Shown: in pieces, positions 8,716 through 17,137 of the stretch
Layout: the number at the start of each line of letters is the position of its first letter
Numbering within the stretch: the first letter of the stretch is position 1
Assembly (NCBI RefSeq): GCF_000067045.1
Contig: NC_010125.1
Location: forward strand, 398,001-462,000
DNA: 64,000 nt
Direction: 5' to 3'
Origin: Gluconacetobacter diazotrophicus PA1 5
GTDB taxonomy: Bacteria > Pseudomonadota > Alphaproteobacteria > Acetobacterales > Acetobacteraceae
The notes under the pieces: generated by a model
Seen by the model: only the letters and a program-made list of their open reading frames with translations
Told to the model about the DNA's origin: nothing
The model's database searches: none
Position numbers and translations under genes: made by a program

Positions 8716-9624
8716 TCACGCAGCCATATCGATGATCTCGAGGGCTGCATAGTAGTTGGCTTCGGCCTCGGCGGGTGGGATATAGCCGATGGGGCCAAAG
8801 AGGCGATGGTTATTGAACCAATCGACCCAGCGCAATGTTGCCATTTCCACGGCCGATACGGTCGGCCAGGAAGGCTGCCGCCAGATGACCTCGGCCTTGT
8901 AGAGGCCGTTGATGGTCTCGGCCAGGGCATTGTCATAGGAGTCCCCGACGCTGCCGACCGAGGGTACCAGATCGGCCTCGGCCAGGCGCTGGGTGTAATT
9001 CATGGCGAGGTATTGGACGCCCCTGTCACTATGGTGGATCAAGCCATCCTCGGGTCCGGGCCTGCGGGCATGGATCGCCTGCTCCAGGGCGTCCAGCACG
9101 AAGCCGGCGGTGGCTGACGTGCTGACCTTCCAGCCGACGATGCGCCGGGCATAGGCGTCGATCACGAAGGCGACATAGACGAAGCCGGCCCATGTGTGGA
9201 CGTAGGTGAAATCGACCACCCACAGGGCATTCGGCCGGCTCACGCGGAATGCGCGGTTCACCTTGTCCAGCGGGCACGGAGCCTTGGGATTGCTGATGGT
9301 CGTGACCGTCCTCTTCCCTCGCCGAATGCCGGCTAGGCCCATGGCACGCATCAGGCGTTCCACGGTGCATTTGGCCACCTCAATGCCTTCACGGCGCATC
9401 TGATGCCAGACTTTGCGCGTCCCGTAGAGCTTTGAACTGGCGTCATATACCCGCTTGATCTCGTCCTTCAGTTCGTCGTCGCGCCGGGCACGCGCAGGCC
9501 GCCTGGCGGGGTCCGCCAGACGGACAGCATGTTCGTGATAGGAGGATGGGGCAATCGCCAGTTCGCGGCAGATCGGCTCGATACCCAAGTCCTCGCGATG
9601 GGCGTCGATGAACGCCATCATCAT
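8716..9624 (-). CDS. IS3 family transposase OrfB (DDE integrase domain)
   Basis: A 302-residue retroviral-integrase-type transposase. The N-terminal HTH_21 region ([20 protein letters not shown]) is followed by the rve core, with [10 protein letters not shown] (first Asp), [11 protein letters not shown] (second Asp) and [14 protein letters not shown] (Glu) forming the DDE triad. The start overlaps the orfA stop in ATGA. In IS3 elements the active protein is often an OrfAB fusion made by -1 frameshifting near this junction. The gene appears intact. Confidence 0.93.
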   Translation of the reverse strand: MMMAFIDAHREDLGIEPICRELAIAPSSYHEHAVRLADPARRPARARRDDELKDEIKRVYDASSKLYGTRKVWHQMRREGIEVAKCTVERLMRAMGLAGIRRGKRTVTTISNPKAPCPLDKVNRAFRVSRPNALWVVDFTYVHTWAGFVYVAFVIDAYARRIVGWKVSTSATAGFVLDALEQAIHARRPGPEDGLIHHSDRGVQYLAMNYTQRLAEADLVPSVGSVGDSYDNALAETINGLYKAEVIWRQPSWPTVSAVEMATLRWVDWFNNHRLFGPIGYIPPAEAEANYYAALEIIDMAA

Positions 9625-9947
9625 TTCCCGCGGCGGTCGAGCTCCGCCATCGCAAAATACGCCGATGCCTTGCGCAGGATCTCGTTGGCGCGGCGCAACT
9701 CCTTGACCTCGCGCTCAAGTTCCTTGAGCCGAACGCGTTCGTCACCAGCTTGCCCCGCCGGTCCCGCTCGCCGCCTGGCCTCATCGCGGCACCAGCGGCG
9801 CAAGGTCTCCGCCGTGCAACCGATCTTGGCAGCAATCGATGTCATCGCAGCCCATTCCGACCCGTAATCGGCCCGATGCTCCCCAACCATACGGACCGCA
9901 CGCTCACGGACCTCAGGCGAAAATCTCTGGCTCATCGTGTTCATCAT
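9621..9947 (-). CDS. IS3 family transposase OrfA (HTH)
   Basis: A 108-residue DNA-binding subunit of the IS3 transposase. [20 protein letters not shown] begins the HTH_Tnp_1 domain and [12 protein letters not shown] carries the recognition helix. The C-terminus ([27 protein letters not shown]) is a leucine-zipper-like coiled coil. It overlaps orfB by 4 bp. Confidence 0.92.
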   Translation of the reverse strand: MMNTMSQRFSPEVRERAVRMVGEHRADYGSEWAAMTSIAAKIGCTAETLRRWCRDEARRRAGPAGQAGDERVRLKELEREVKELRRANEILRKASAYFAMAELDRRGK

Positions 9948-10617
9948 AGCTCCTTCTCACAGATAGGAGCCTCCGGGAAACCCGGGACGCTTCAGAAGTG
10001 CCTCACCTGATGGTTCCAGGGCGCCCGTTCGACGGGTTCGTCGAACATACCAAACGGGTTTCGCGACTTGCCTCGTGCAGTTCGAAAGCAACCGCTACAG
10101 TGTGCCCGCCGTCTTTTGCCAATCGGCCGGTCAGCCTGCGCGTCTATCCCGACCGGTTGGTGATCGCGGCCGAGGGACGGATACTATGCAGAACATCCCC
10201 GGATCGTCGAGCGGTCCCACGGCGTGCCCGGTCTCACGATCTATGACTGGCGGCATTACCTGGCGGTGCTCCAGCGCAAACCCGGGGCCTTGCGCAATGG
10301 CGCGCCCTTCTCTGAATTGCCCGAGGCGTTCCGGACGCTGCAGACGCACCTCCTCCGGCGCACGGGCGGCGACCGGGAAATGGTCGAGATCCTCGCCCTG
10401 GTGCTGCAGCATGATGAGCAGGCCGTGCTTTGCGCGGTTGAACTCGCGCTCGAGGAGGGAGTAGCCACCAAGACACACGTCCTCAATACGTTGCATCGTC
10501 TGACGGACGCCAAGAAAACAGGAGCACCCAGGCTCGACGCGCCGCAGGCATTGGTGCTCGAACGCGAGCCTCAGGCCGATACCGGACGGTATGACGCCCT
10601 GCGCGGGGAGGCCCGTC

Positions 10618-11397
10618 ATGCGTCATGATCCCGCGGCCGGTGCCCTCGTCGTCATGCTGCGCGGCCTGCGGATGTATGGCATGGCCCAGGCCACGGCCGA
10701 ACTGACCGAACAGGGTGCGCCGGCATTCGAGGCCGCCATCCCCGTCCTCTTCCAGCTTTTGAAGGCGGAACTCGCCGAGCGAGAGGTGCGCTCCATCGCC
10801 TATCAAACCAAGACTGCCAGGTTCCCGGCCTACAAAGATTTGGCAGGGTTCGATTTCTCGGCCGCCGAGGTCAACGAGGCCATGGTCCGTCAACTCCATG
10901 CCGGGGATTTCATCGACCGTGCCGACAACGTCGTCCTCATTGGTGGACCAGGAACCGGCAAGACCCATCTGGCCACCGCACTTGCCGTGCAGGCGATCGA
11001 ACATCACCGCAAGAAGATACGGTTCTGGTCCACGGTCGACCTCGTCAACGCCCTCGAACAGGAAAAAACCGCCAATCGCGCAGGACAGATCGCGGAACGT
11101 CTCCTGCGCCTCGATCTCGTGATCCTGGACGAACTTGGCTATTTGCCGTTCAGCGCATCAGGCGGTGCCCTGCTGTTCCATCTCCTCAGCCGTCTCTACG
11201 AGCGCACCAGCGTCATCATCACCACCAATCTGAGCTTCAGCGAATGGGGCGAAGTCTTCGGTGATCCCAAAATGACGACAGCCCTGCTCGATCGCCTTAC
11301 CCACCACTGTCATATCCTCGAAACCGGAAATGACAGCTACCGGTTCCGCGCAAGCTCCGCCGCCCCCAGGAACCGGAAGGAAAAGGCAACCGCTTGA
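10618..11397 (+). CDS. istB: IS21 helper ATPase IstB
   Basis: A 259-residue AAA+ ATPase that selects target DNA for IstA. Walker A is GGPGTGKT (residues 109-116) and Walker B lies in [13 protein letters not shown], followed by the sensor region [16 protein letters not shown] 10618 overlaps the tail of istA by 11 bp, which is typical for IS21 operons. The gene appears intact although its partner istA is broken. Confidence 0.93.
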   Translation: MRHDPAAGALVVMLRGLRMYGMAQATAELTEQGAPAFEAAIPVLFQLLKAELAEREVRSIAYQTKTARFPAYKDLAGFDFSAAEVNEAMVRQLHAGDFIDRADNVVLIGGPGTGKTHLATALAVQAIEHHRKKIRFWSTVDLVNALEQEKTANRAGQIAERLLRLDLVILDELGYLPFSASGGALLFHLLSRLYERTSVIITTNLSFSEWGEVFGDPKMTTALLDRLTHHCHILETGNDSYRFRASSAAPRNRKEKATA

Positions 11398-11505
11398 CCA
11401 GCCCATAAAACATAGCAGAGATAACCAAAGGCCGGGTCAGTTCTCGATGAAAACCCAGGGTCAAATCTCAGCAGAAATTAACAATAAGACTCCTCGCGCA
11501 TCTTA

Positions 11506-12434
11506 GAGCTCGATCCGAAAGTTTTTGAACAATACCAGCCTGTTGTGATTCATCCGTCTTTGCGAAGAGATGGAGTGAATGGTGACATGGACTGGTATTG
11601 CCCGACGTGAACATAGCCGGGAAGGGTTGCGATATCCATCGGATATGACGGACGGGGAGTGGGCTTTGATCATGCCATTTGTACCCCCGGCGAAACGGGG
11701 CGGTCGCCCCCGCACTACGGATATGCGCGAGGTGGTCAACGCGATGCTCTACATAGCCTCGGCCGGGTGTGCGTGGCGCCTGCTGCCGAAATGCTTTCCG
11801 CCGGTCTCGACCGTCAGGCGCTATTTTTACGCCTGGCGTGGTGCCGGAGTGTTCGAAGTCATGAATACGGTGCTGGTCATGAGCCTGCGCGAGATCGAGG
11901 GGCGTGAAGCCTCTCCGAGCGCGGGCGTGATTGACAGCCAGTCGGTGAAAACCACGGAAAGTGGCGGGCTTTCGGGCTATGACGCGGGGAAGAAGGTCAA
12001 GGGCCGCAAGCGCCATATTGTGACGGATACCTGCGGCTTCCTGATCTTTCTCCTCGTTCATGCCGCCGACATCCAGGACCGTGATGGGGCTGTTGATGTC
12101 CTGGCAGCGATACGCAGGCGCTTTCCCTGGCTGCGCCACATCTTCGCTGATGGCGGCTATGCTGGCGACAAATTGCGATCCGCGCTCGCCTCCATGGGAA
12201 AATGGACCCTTGAAATCATCAGGCGGTCCGATACGGCGAAGGGCTTTCAGATCCTGCCGCGCCGCTGGGTGGTTGACGGGACATTCGCATGGCTGGGACG
12301 TGCAGCGGCTCGCCAAAGACTGGGAACAAATCCATGGCTTCCTCAACCGCATGGACATTGATCGCCTCGATCCGAATGCTCACACGACGGACAGCAAGGC
12401 ATTGTCACGGTTGAAGAACTTTCGGATCGGGCTC
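11506..12434 (+). mobile_element. IS1031/IS5-family insertion sequence
   Basis: The ends are imperfect inverted repeats beginning GAGCTCGATCCGAAAGTTTT on the left and, read as complement, GAGCCCGATCCGAAAGTTCT on the right. Both are flanked by TTA (11503-11505 and 12435-12437), matching the TNA target preference of the IS1031 group. The length is 929 bp, the standard size for that group in acetic acid bacteria. Confidence 0.87.
11579..12415 (+). pseudogene. IS5 family transposase (IS1031 group), frameshifted C-terminus
   Basis: The frame opens MVTWTGIARREHSREGLRYP, then has the DUF4096-like domain (LIMPFVPPAKRGGRPRTT) and the DDE blocks VIDSQSVKTTESGG and HIFADGGYAGDK. The conserved WVVDGTFAWLGR is reached, but the frame then shifts near 12302. 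RLAKDWE continues in a second frame and SMASSTAWTLIASIRML in a third, reached by another single-base shift near 12331. As read, the frame stops at 12361 with an unrelated tail, so the enzyme is probably inactive, or the sequence has errors here. Confidence 0.85.
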
Positions 12435-12490
12435 TTATAGGGCGCGCGAGGAGAGGCAATAAGATTCGCAATGTATCTTAATGGAGTGCC

Positions 12491-13072
12491 ATGAGAGTTC
12501 GAGGGCGGACACGTCGACGCGGTGCGGCGCTGGAAGAGGCGATCCTTGAGGCCGCCTGGGCTGAAGTAATGGAGCGCGGTTATGAGGGACTGACGATGGA
12601 GAACGTCGCCCGCCGTGCGGAAACCAGCCGTCCGGTACTGCACCGGCGTTGGCCGAGCCGCACGGCGCTCGCGACGGCCGCACTCGCACAGCAATTCGCG
12701 CGAGCGAATATCGTCATTCCGGATATGGGCAGTCTGCGCGACGAACTCCGTCTGCTTCTCCGGTGCATGTCGGATCGCGCCGGGTCCCGAGACCTGCAAC
12801 TGTTCTTCGACATGCAGAAGGATCTTGTCGCCGAGCGGTCGAGCTTCGCCGACATACGGGCGCGCATCGTAGATGGCAGCCAATTTCATGCCGTCATCGG
12901 CCGGGCCATCGAACGGGGCGAGATCGATCCCGCCCGTCTTACACCCCGGATCGCGTCGCTTCCGCTCGACCTCGCCCGCCACGAGATGATGATGACCTTT
13001 CAGCCCCTGTCGGAGGATGCGATCCGCGAAATCGTCGACGACATCTTCCTGCCGCTGGTGCGTCGGATGTGA
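12491..13072 (+). CDS. TetR/AcrR family transcriptional regulator
   Basis: A 193-residue repressor. The N-terminal HTH (AILEAAWAEVMERGYEGLTMENVARRAETSRPVLHRRW) is a standard TetR DNA-binding domain. The C-terminal part resembles TetR_C effector domains and shows no catalytic motif. It lies between the IS cluster and the DyP-encapsulin pair, with 224 bp to the next gene. Its ligand and targets are not evident. The IS1031 insertion lies about 55 bp upstream of its start and could affect its expression. Confidence 0.88.
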   Translation: MRVRGRTRRRGAALEEAILEAAWAEVMERGYEGLTMENVARRAETSRPVLHRRWPSRTALATAALAQQFARANIVIPDMGSLRDELRLLLRCMSDRAGSRDLQLFFDMQKDLVAERSSFADIRARIVDGSQFHAVIGRAIERGEIDPARLTPRIASLPLDLARHEMMMTFQPLSEDAIREIVDDIFLPLVRRM

Positions 13073-13296
13073 CGGGGAAGGCACTGCGGGACCGGCATGA
13101 CGCGCGGCATCCTCGTTATGCTCGCGAGAGAAAGTAATGGCGCAAGTTCGGGGGCGGGGCGGCCGGTTGCGGCCAGATGATGCCGGCGGTGGTCCGCACA
13201 GACGGGGCCCGCTCAGTTTACATCACGGGCTATCAGGGGCATTCTATTTGGCGTCCACCATACGCGCCGTCGAATGCAGCATAAGGGAAGTCAGGC

Positions 13297-14337
13297 TTGT
13301 CCTCAGCTTATCCACAACCTGTTGATGCCAAGCTGACATCCGCCGCCATCATATTCGTCGTCACGCTGGACGCGCGCGCCGAACATGACGCGGCGGTGCG
13401 GGATTTGTGCGCCGACCTCTCATCCCTGGTCCGCGGGGCTGGTTTCCGGGCCCCCGATGGCCAGTTGTTATGCGTGATGGGGATCGGTTCGGACGCCTGG
13501 GATCGTATTTTCGGTGCCCCGAAGCCACGGGACCTGCATTCCTTCCGCGAGATCCATGGGGTCCATCACGCGCCGGCCACCCCGGGCGACCTGCTGTTCC
13601 ACATCCGTGCCGCGCGCATGGATCTGTGCTTCGAACTCGCGGCGCAGATTACCGCCCGTCTCGAAGGCACGGCCACCGTCGTGGACGAAATACACGGCTT
13701 CAAATATTTCGACGAGCGCGATCTGCTCGGCTTCGTCGACGGCACCGAAAACCCGGTCAACCAGGACGCCTTCGACGCCACCATTATCGGGGACGAGGAC
13801 CCTCTCTTCGCCGGCGGCAGCTATGTGATCGTGCAGAAATATCTTCACGACCTGAAGAAATGGAACATGATCCCGGTCGAGGTGCAGGAGAAGATCATCG
13901 GCCGGAAGAAGCTGTCCGACATCGAACTGGATGACGCGGCCAAGCCCAGCTACGCCCATAATGTCCTGACGACGATCGAGGAAGACGGACAGCAATTGCA
14001 GATCCTGCGCGCGAACATGCCGTTCGGCGAGGTCGGCAAGGGCGCGTTCGGCACCTATTTCATCGGCTACGCCCGGGCACCCTCGCGGATCGAGCGCATG
14101 CTCGAAAACATGTTCGTCGGCAATCCGCCGGGTAATTACGACCGCCTGCTCGATGTCAGCCGTGCGGTGACGGGGACGTTGTTCTTCATCCCGACGGCGA
14201 CGTTCCTGGACAGTGTCCCGCCGTACGCACCGGCCGCCGGCTGTGCTGCGGACGGGTCCGGGGCAGGGGGAAGCGCCCCCCCGTCGCCTTCGGCATACGG
14301 CTCGCTCGGAATCGGCTCATTGAAGGAAAAAGTCTGA
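13297..14337 (+). CDS. DyP-type peroxidase with encapsulin-targeting tail
   Basis: A 346-residue dye-decolourising haem peroxidase. GFVDGTENP (Asp148 distal), the proximal His221 in AKPSYAHNV and Arg238 in LQILRAN are present. After the catalytic domain comes a flexible Pro/Gly/Ala linker and the terminal peptide GSLGIGSLKEKV (335-346), the known type of cargo-loading signal for encapsulins. The next gene is the encapsulin shell, 1 bp away. Translation starts at TTG 13297 behind the AAGGGAAG ribosome site. The probable role is oxidative-stress protection inside a nanocompartment. Confidence 0.95.
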   Translation: MSSAYPQPVDAKLTSAAIIFVVTLDARAEHDAAVRDLCADLSSLVRGAGFRAPDGQLLCVMGIGSDAWDRIFGAPKPRDLHSFREIHGVHHAPATPGDLLFHIRAARMDLCFELAAQITARLEGTATVVDEIHGFKYFDERDLLGFVDGTENPVNQDAFDATIIGDEDPLFAGGSYVIVQKYLHDLKKWNMIPVEVQEKIIGRKKLSDIELDDAAKPSYAHNVLTTIEEDGQQLQILRANMPFGEVGKGAFGTYFIGYARAPSRIERMLENMFVGNPPGNYDRLLDVSRAVTGTLFFIPTATFLDSVPPYAPAAGCAADGSGAGGSAPPSPSAYGSLGIGSLKEKV

Positions 14338-14338
14338 C

Positions 14339-15163
14339 ATGAACAATCTGCATCGGGAACTCGCGCCGATTTCTGAAGCCGCATGGGCGCAGATCGAGGA
14401 AGAGGCCTCCCGCACGCTCAAGCGCTACCTGGCCGCCCGGCGCGTGGTCGATGTGCCGGAGGCGAAGGGATTCGGGTTTTCGGCTGTCGGCACCGGCCAT
14501 GTCGAGCGCATCGACGCACCCGGAAGCGATATTCGCGCCGTCCGGCGCAACGTGCTGCCGCTGGTGGAACTGCGCGTGCCCTTCACGCTGGCGCGGGACG
14601 CGATCGACGATGTGGAGCGTGGCGCGGGTGATTCGGACTGGCAACCCCTGAAGGACGCCGCGAAGAAAATCGCGTTCGCCGAAGACCGGGCGGTATTCGA
14701 CGGTTACGCCGCTGCCGGAATCCTGGGCCTTCGTGAGGGCACCTCGAACCCGAAACTGGCCCTGCCGTCTTCCGCCAGCGACTATCCGGCGGCCATCGCG
14801 GCGGCGCTGAACCAGCTTCGCCTTGCCGGCGTCAACGGACCCTACGCCGTGGTGCTCGGCGCCGGCGTCTATACCGCGCTGAGCGGCGGCGACGATGAGG
14901 GATATCCCGTCTTCCGGCATATCGAGAGCCTGATCGACGGCAAGATCGTCTGGGCCCCGGCGATCGAGGGGGGCTTCGTCCTGTCCACCCGTGGCGGCGA
15001 TTTCGAACTGGATATCGGCCAGGACTTTTCCATCGGGTACAGCAGCCATTCCGCGGATTCCGTGGAGCTTTACCTTCAGGAGAGCTTTACGTTCCAGTTG
15101 CTGACGACCGAGGCATCCGTGGCATTGTCAGCTGCGAAGAACGAAGCGCCCTCGGCCCCGTAA
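14339..15163 (+). CDS. Encapsulin shell protein (family 1, linocin-M18 type)
   Basis: A 274-residue HK97-fold shell protein. MNNLHRELAPISEAAWAQIEEEA at the N-terminus and LREGTSNPKLALP are typical family 1 segments, and the length is standard. Subunits assemble into a proteinaceous nanocompartment in the cytoplasm. The loaded cargo here should be the adjacent DyP peroxidase, whose C-terminal peptide carries the targeting motif. Both genes form a tight operon. Confidence 0.95.
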   Translation: MNNLHRELAPISEAAWAQIEEEASRTLKRYLAARRVVDVPEAKGFGFSAVGTGHVERIDAPGSDIRAVRRNVLPLVELRVPFTLARDAIDDVERGAGDSDWQPLKDAAKKIAFAEDRAVFDGYAAAGILGLREGTSNPKLALPSSASDYPAAIAAALNQLRLAGVNGPYAVVLGAGVYTALSGGDDEGYPVFRHIESLIDGKIVWAPAIEGGFVLSTRGGDFELDIGQDFSIGYSSHSADSVELYLQESFTFQLLTTEASVALSAAKNEAPSAP

Positions 15164-15205
15164 CGCGAACCCGCCAGGGCCTGTGGCCCTGGCCCCGATG
15201 ACGGG

Positions 15206-16132
15206 TCAGTACCCGATGGTCCTGTCCACCAGGCCCTTGAGGGGTTCGCCCTTTCGGTAGCGTTGCAGGTTTTCCAGGATGGATTTCCCGCCCGTTTCCG
15301 CCTGGGTGATGCTGGCCGTGTGGGGGGTGATCAGGACATCCGCCCGGTTCCACAGGGCGTGGCCGGGCGGCAGCGGCTCGGGGTCGGTGACGTCGACGAC
15401 GGCGCCGCCCAGTTCCCCGGCATCCAGCGCGGCCATCAGGTCGTCCAGCACCAGTTGCTTGCCCCGCCCGCAATGGACCAGCCCCGCGCCGCGCGGCAGG
15501 CGCGAGAAAAGCGGCCGGGCCAGAAGTCCCGTCGTCTCGGCGGTCAGCGGCAGAAGGCAGACCAGGATGTCCGTCCCGCCCAGGAACGCATCCAGTTCCT
15601 CCTGCCCGGCGAAGGTCGGAATGCCGTCGATGTCGCGCCGGCTCCGCGCCCAGCCCCGGCAGCCATAGCCCAGCGCCCGTACGGCCTCGACGACCGGCAG
15701 GCCGAGTTGCCCCAGCCCCATCACGCCCACGGTCAGCGCCGACGCCGGCACATAGGGGTGCGCTTTCCACACCTGCTCGCGCTGCTGCGCCACGTAGCGC
15801 AGCATGCCCCGATGCAGGGCGAGGACCGAGAACCGCACGTAATCCACCATGCCGTCGGTCAGGCCGGATTCGATCATGCGCACGACCTGCACATGGGCCG
15901 GCACGGCGGACAGGTCCAACTGGTCCACCCCCGCGCCGACCGAAAACAGCACCTTCAGGTTGGGAAATGTCTGCTCCAGGTCCCGGGGCGGTACCCAGGC
16001 GGCCAGGAATTCGACGGAATGTGGATCGGCGATATCGGGCCAGATCTCGATCTTCTGGTCGGGCATGTGGGCCGCGAACAGGGCGGACCAGATGGCGGCG
16101 CGTTCCGGGGTGGATTTGATGACGAAGGACAT
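15206..16132 (-). CDS. D-2-hydroxyacid dehydrogenase (glyoxylate/hydroxypyruvate reductase type)
   Basis: A 308-residue NAD(P)-dependent dehydrogenase, probably reducing glyoxylate or hydroxypyruvate. The Rossmann motif GVMGLGQLGLPVV is followed by the catalytic-region blocks VHCGRGKQLV, DVTDPEPLPPGHALW and the His-bearing LITPHTAS. It resembles GhrA-like proteins in its short length. It converges on the encapsulin gene with a 42-bp gap. The substrate is inferred from family resemblance. Confidence 0.85.
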   Translation of the reverse strand: MSFVIKSTPERAAIWSALFAAHMPDQKIEIWPDIADPHSVEFLAAWVPPRDLEQTFPNLKVLFSVGAGVDQLDLSAVPAHVQVVRMIESGLTDGMVDYVRFSVLALHRGMLRYVAQQREQVWKAHPYVPASALTVGVMGLGQLGLPVVEAVRALGYGCRGWARSRRDIDGIPTFAGQEELDAFLGGTDILVCLLPLTAETTGLLARPLFSRLPRGAGLVHCGRGKQLVLDDLMAALDAGELGGAVVDVTDPEPLPPGHALWNRADVLITPHTASITQAETGGKSILENLQRYRKGEPLKGLVDRTIGY

Positions 16133-16247
16133 GAAAGTTTCCTGATTTCTTCTTTTTCTGAAGAAAAAGAAGCAAAAAGGCTTTTATCCGTTTTGGGCCG
16201 TCGCATGTACCCGGCACAAGGCTCCCGAACAGATCAAAAGTTTTTTG

Positions 16248-16269
16248 GTTCTTTTTTTCAAAAAAGAAC
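16248..16269 (-). terminator. Hairpin downstream of GNAT gene
   Basis: GTTCTTTTTT and AAAAAAGAAC form a perfect 10-bp stem around TC, 5 bp after the GNAT stop codon on the minus strand. A further hairpin with an 11-bp stem (CTTCTTTTTCT, 16149-16172) lies closer to the dehydrogenase start. These poly-A/T hairpins look like transcription terminators. Confidence 0.6.
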
Positions 16270-16273
16270 GTTG

Positions 16274-17137
16274 CTACCCCAGCGCCTGACTGCACAGGGC
16301 AAAAACCGTCGTCCCCCGCGCGCCCTCGCGATCGGTCGCGGTGCGCATCGTCGTCACGGTATCGACCCGTGGCAGCCCGACCTCGTCCAGCCACGCGGTC
16401 AGGCCGCACGCGGCCGGCACGTCGATGCGCGTGAACTGCCCCGCGCCGCTGCCGATCCAGTGGGCGATCATCGCCGAGGCGAACAGGTCGGTGGTGGCGA
16501 TCACCGGGCCGATGACGTTGCCCCATCCGAACGGGCGACAGATCGAATAGCCGACGATCGTTCCGCCATCATCCACCACGATGCCCCGCCCGGCCCCCAG
16601 CAGGGCGTGCAGCAGGTCCTGCCGCGCCATGCCGGTCGCCGCATGGTCCAGGGCCGAAAGGGCGGCCAGGTCGCTCTGCCCCGCCGGTCGCAGGCGCATG
16701 CCTTCGGGCAGGGAGATCAGCGGCTGGGTCGCGGCGATGGCCTGGCGCTGCTCGACCAGCCCGCAGGGGGAAAAGCCCAGCTTTTCATACAGCGGTATGC
16801 CGACCGGGGTTGCGTTCAGGTGCAGGGTGCGGCCGGGCAGGGCGCTGCGGGCGCCGCTCATCAGCCGTCGGCCGATCCCGTGGCCCTGCCACGCGCCCGA
16901 GACGATCACCATGCCCAGCGAGGCATCGTGCGCGCCGTAGGTCCACCACAGGATCGTCCCGACGAGTTCCCCCGCCGGCGTTTCGGCAACCAGCCCGTGG
17001 CCGGCCGCGAACATGAACTGCCAGTCCTCCAGCCGGTGCGGCCAGCCCAGGGCCTTCGACAGCAGGCTGGCGGCCTCGATGTCGGTGTCCCGCATGGCGC
17101 GGAGCGAGATCGCGGAAGGACGGTCTTCGTCGATCAT
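16274..17137 (-). CDS. GNAT family N-acetyltransferase, two-domain
   Basis: A 287-residue acetyltransferase with one clear GNAT domain. SLGMVIVSGAWQGHGIGRRLM is the acetyl-CoA binding motif A and LNATPVGIPLYEKLGFSP is motif B. The C-terminal half (from about residue 147, MRLRPAGQSDLAALSALDH) resembles the second, degenerate GNAT domain of YitH/HolE-type proteins. The start overlaps the stop of the upstream gabD gene by 4 bp (17134-17137), so the two are cotranscribed. The acetyl acceptor is unknown. Confidence 0.84.
   Translation of the reverse strand: MIDEDRPSAISLRAMRDTDIEAASLLSKALGWPHRLEDWQFMFAAGHGLVAETPAGELVGTILWWTYGAHDASLGMVIVSGAWQGHGIGRRLMSGARSALPGRTLHLNATPVGIPLYEKLGFSPCGLVEQRQAIAATQPLISLPEGMRLRPAGQSDLAALSALDHAATGMARQDLLHALLGAGRGIVVDDGGTIVGYSICRPFGWGNVIGPVIATTDLFASAMIAHWIGSGAGQFTRIDVPAACGLTAWLDEVGLPRVDTVTTMRTATDREGARGTTVFALCSQALG

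Larger units (their letters stand above)
8677..9994 (-). mobile_element. IS3-family insertion sequence inside istA
   Basis: The ends are perfect 26-bp inverted repeats starting TGAAGCGTCCCGGGTTTCCC, at 8677-8702 and 9969-9994. They are flanked by a direct GAA duplication (8674-8676 and 9995-9997). The element is 1318 bp, normal for IS3, and carries overlapping orfA and orfB on the minus strand. Perfect ends and intact genes suggest a recent insertion that may still be active. Confidence 0.93.
7783..10628 (+). pseudogene. istA: IS21 transposase IstA, interrupted by IS3 and frameshifted
   Basis: The N-terminal part (7783-8679) starts MELLSVIRRWHYRDHVPIRE, has an HTH (REIERRTRLSRNTIRKYLRA) and the DDE-domain pieces FQFDWGEDWAVIGG and GIFDNMKTAV. 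An IS3-type element enters after the codons for HAAE. Removing 8677-9997 (the element plus one copy of the GAA duplication) restores the frame into VPHLMVPGRPFDGFVEHTKR. Beyond that, homology crosses frames three times (near 10063, 10120 and 10190) before running in the final frame from about 10224 to 10628, ending [11 protein letters not shown]. The gene cannot give a full IstA. The last part overlaps istB by 11 bp. Confidence 0.87.
7671..11483 (+). mobile_element. IS21-family element, split by an IS3-family element
   Basis: The left end TGTTGATTTCCAGCGAGAAC (7671-) matches the complement of the right end finishing at 11483 in most of 26 bases. A second internal copy of the repeat occurs near each end (7711-7730 and 11434-11454), as expected for IS21 elements with multiple terminal repeats. 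Without the nested IS3 element the length is about 2.49 kb, normal for the family. It encodes istA (broken) and istB. No target duplication is visible: the flanks are GGGGACAGG on the left and ATAAGACTC on the right. Confidence 0.85.
11490..12453. repeat. Inverted repeat split by IS1031-type element
   Basis: CTCCTCGCGC (11490-11499) and GCGCGAGGAG (12444-12453) are perfect complements. They would have formed a compact hairpin with a loop of a dozen or so bases before the insertion between them. The heptamer AATAAGA also occurs outside each arm (11483-11489 and 12458-12464). The structure lies just upstream of the tetR gene and may be an old operator or terminator. Confidence 0.55.

Noticed and set aside
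13137-13325. Small open frame between tetR and the DyP peroxidase
   Set aside because: It overlaps the DyP start and has no recognisable sequence or clear ribosome site.
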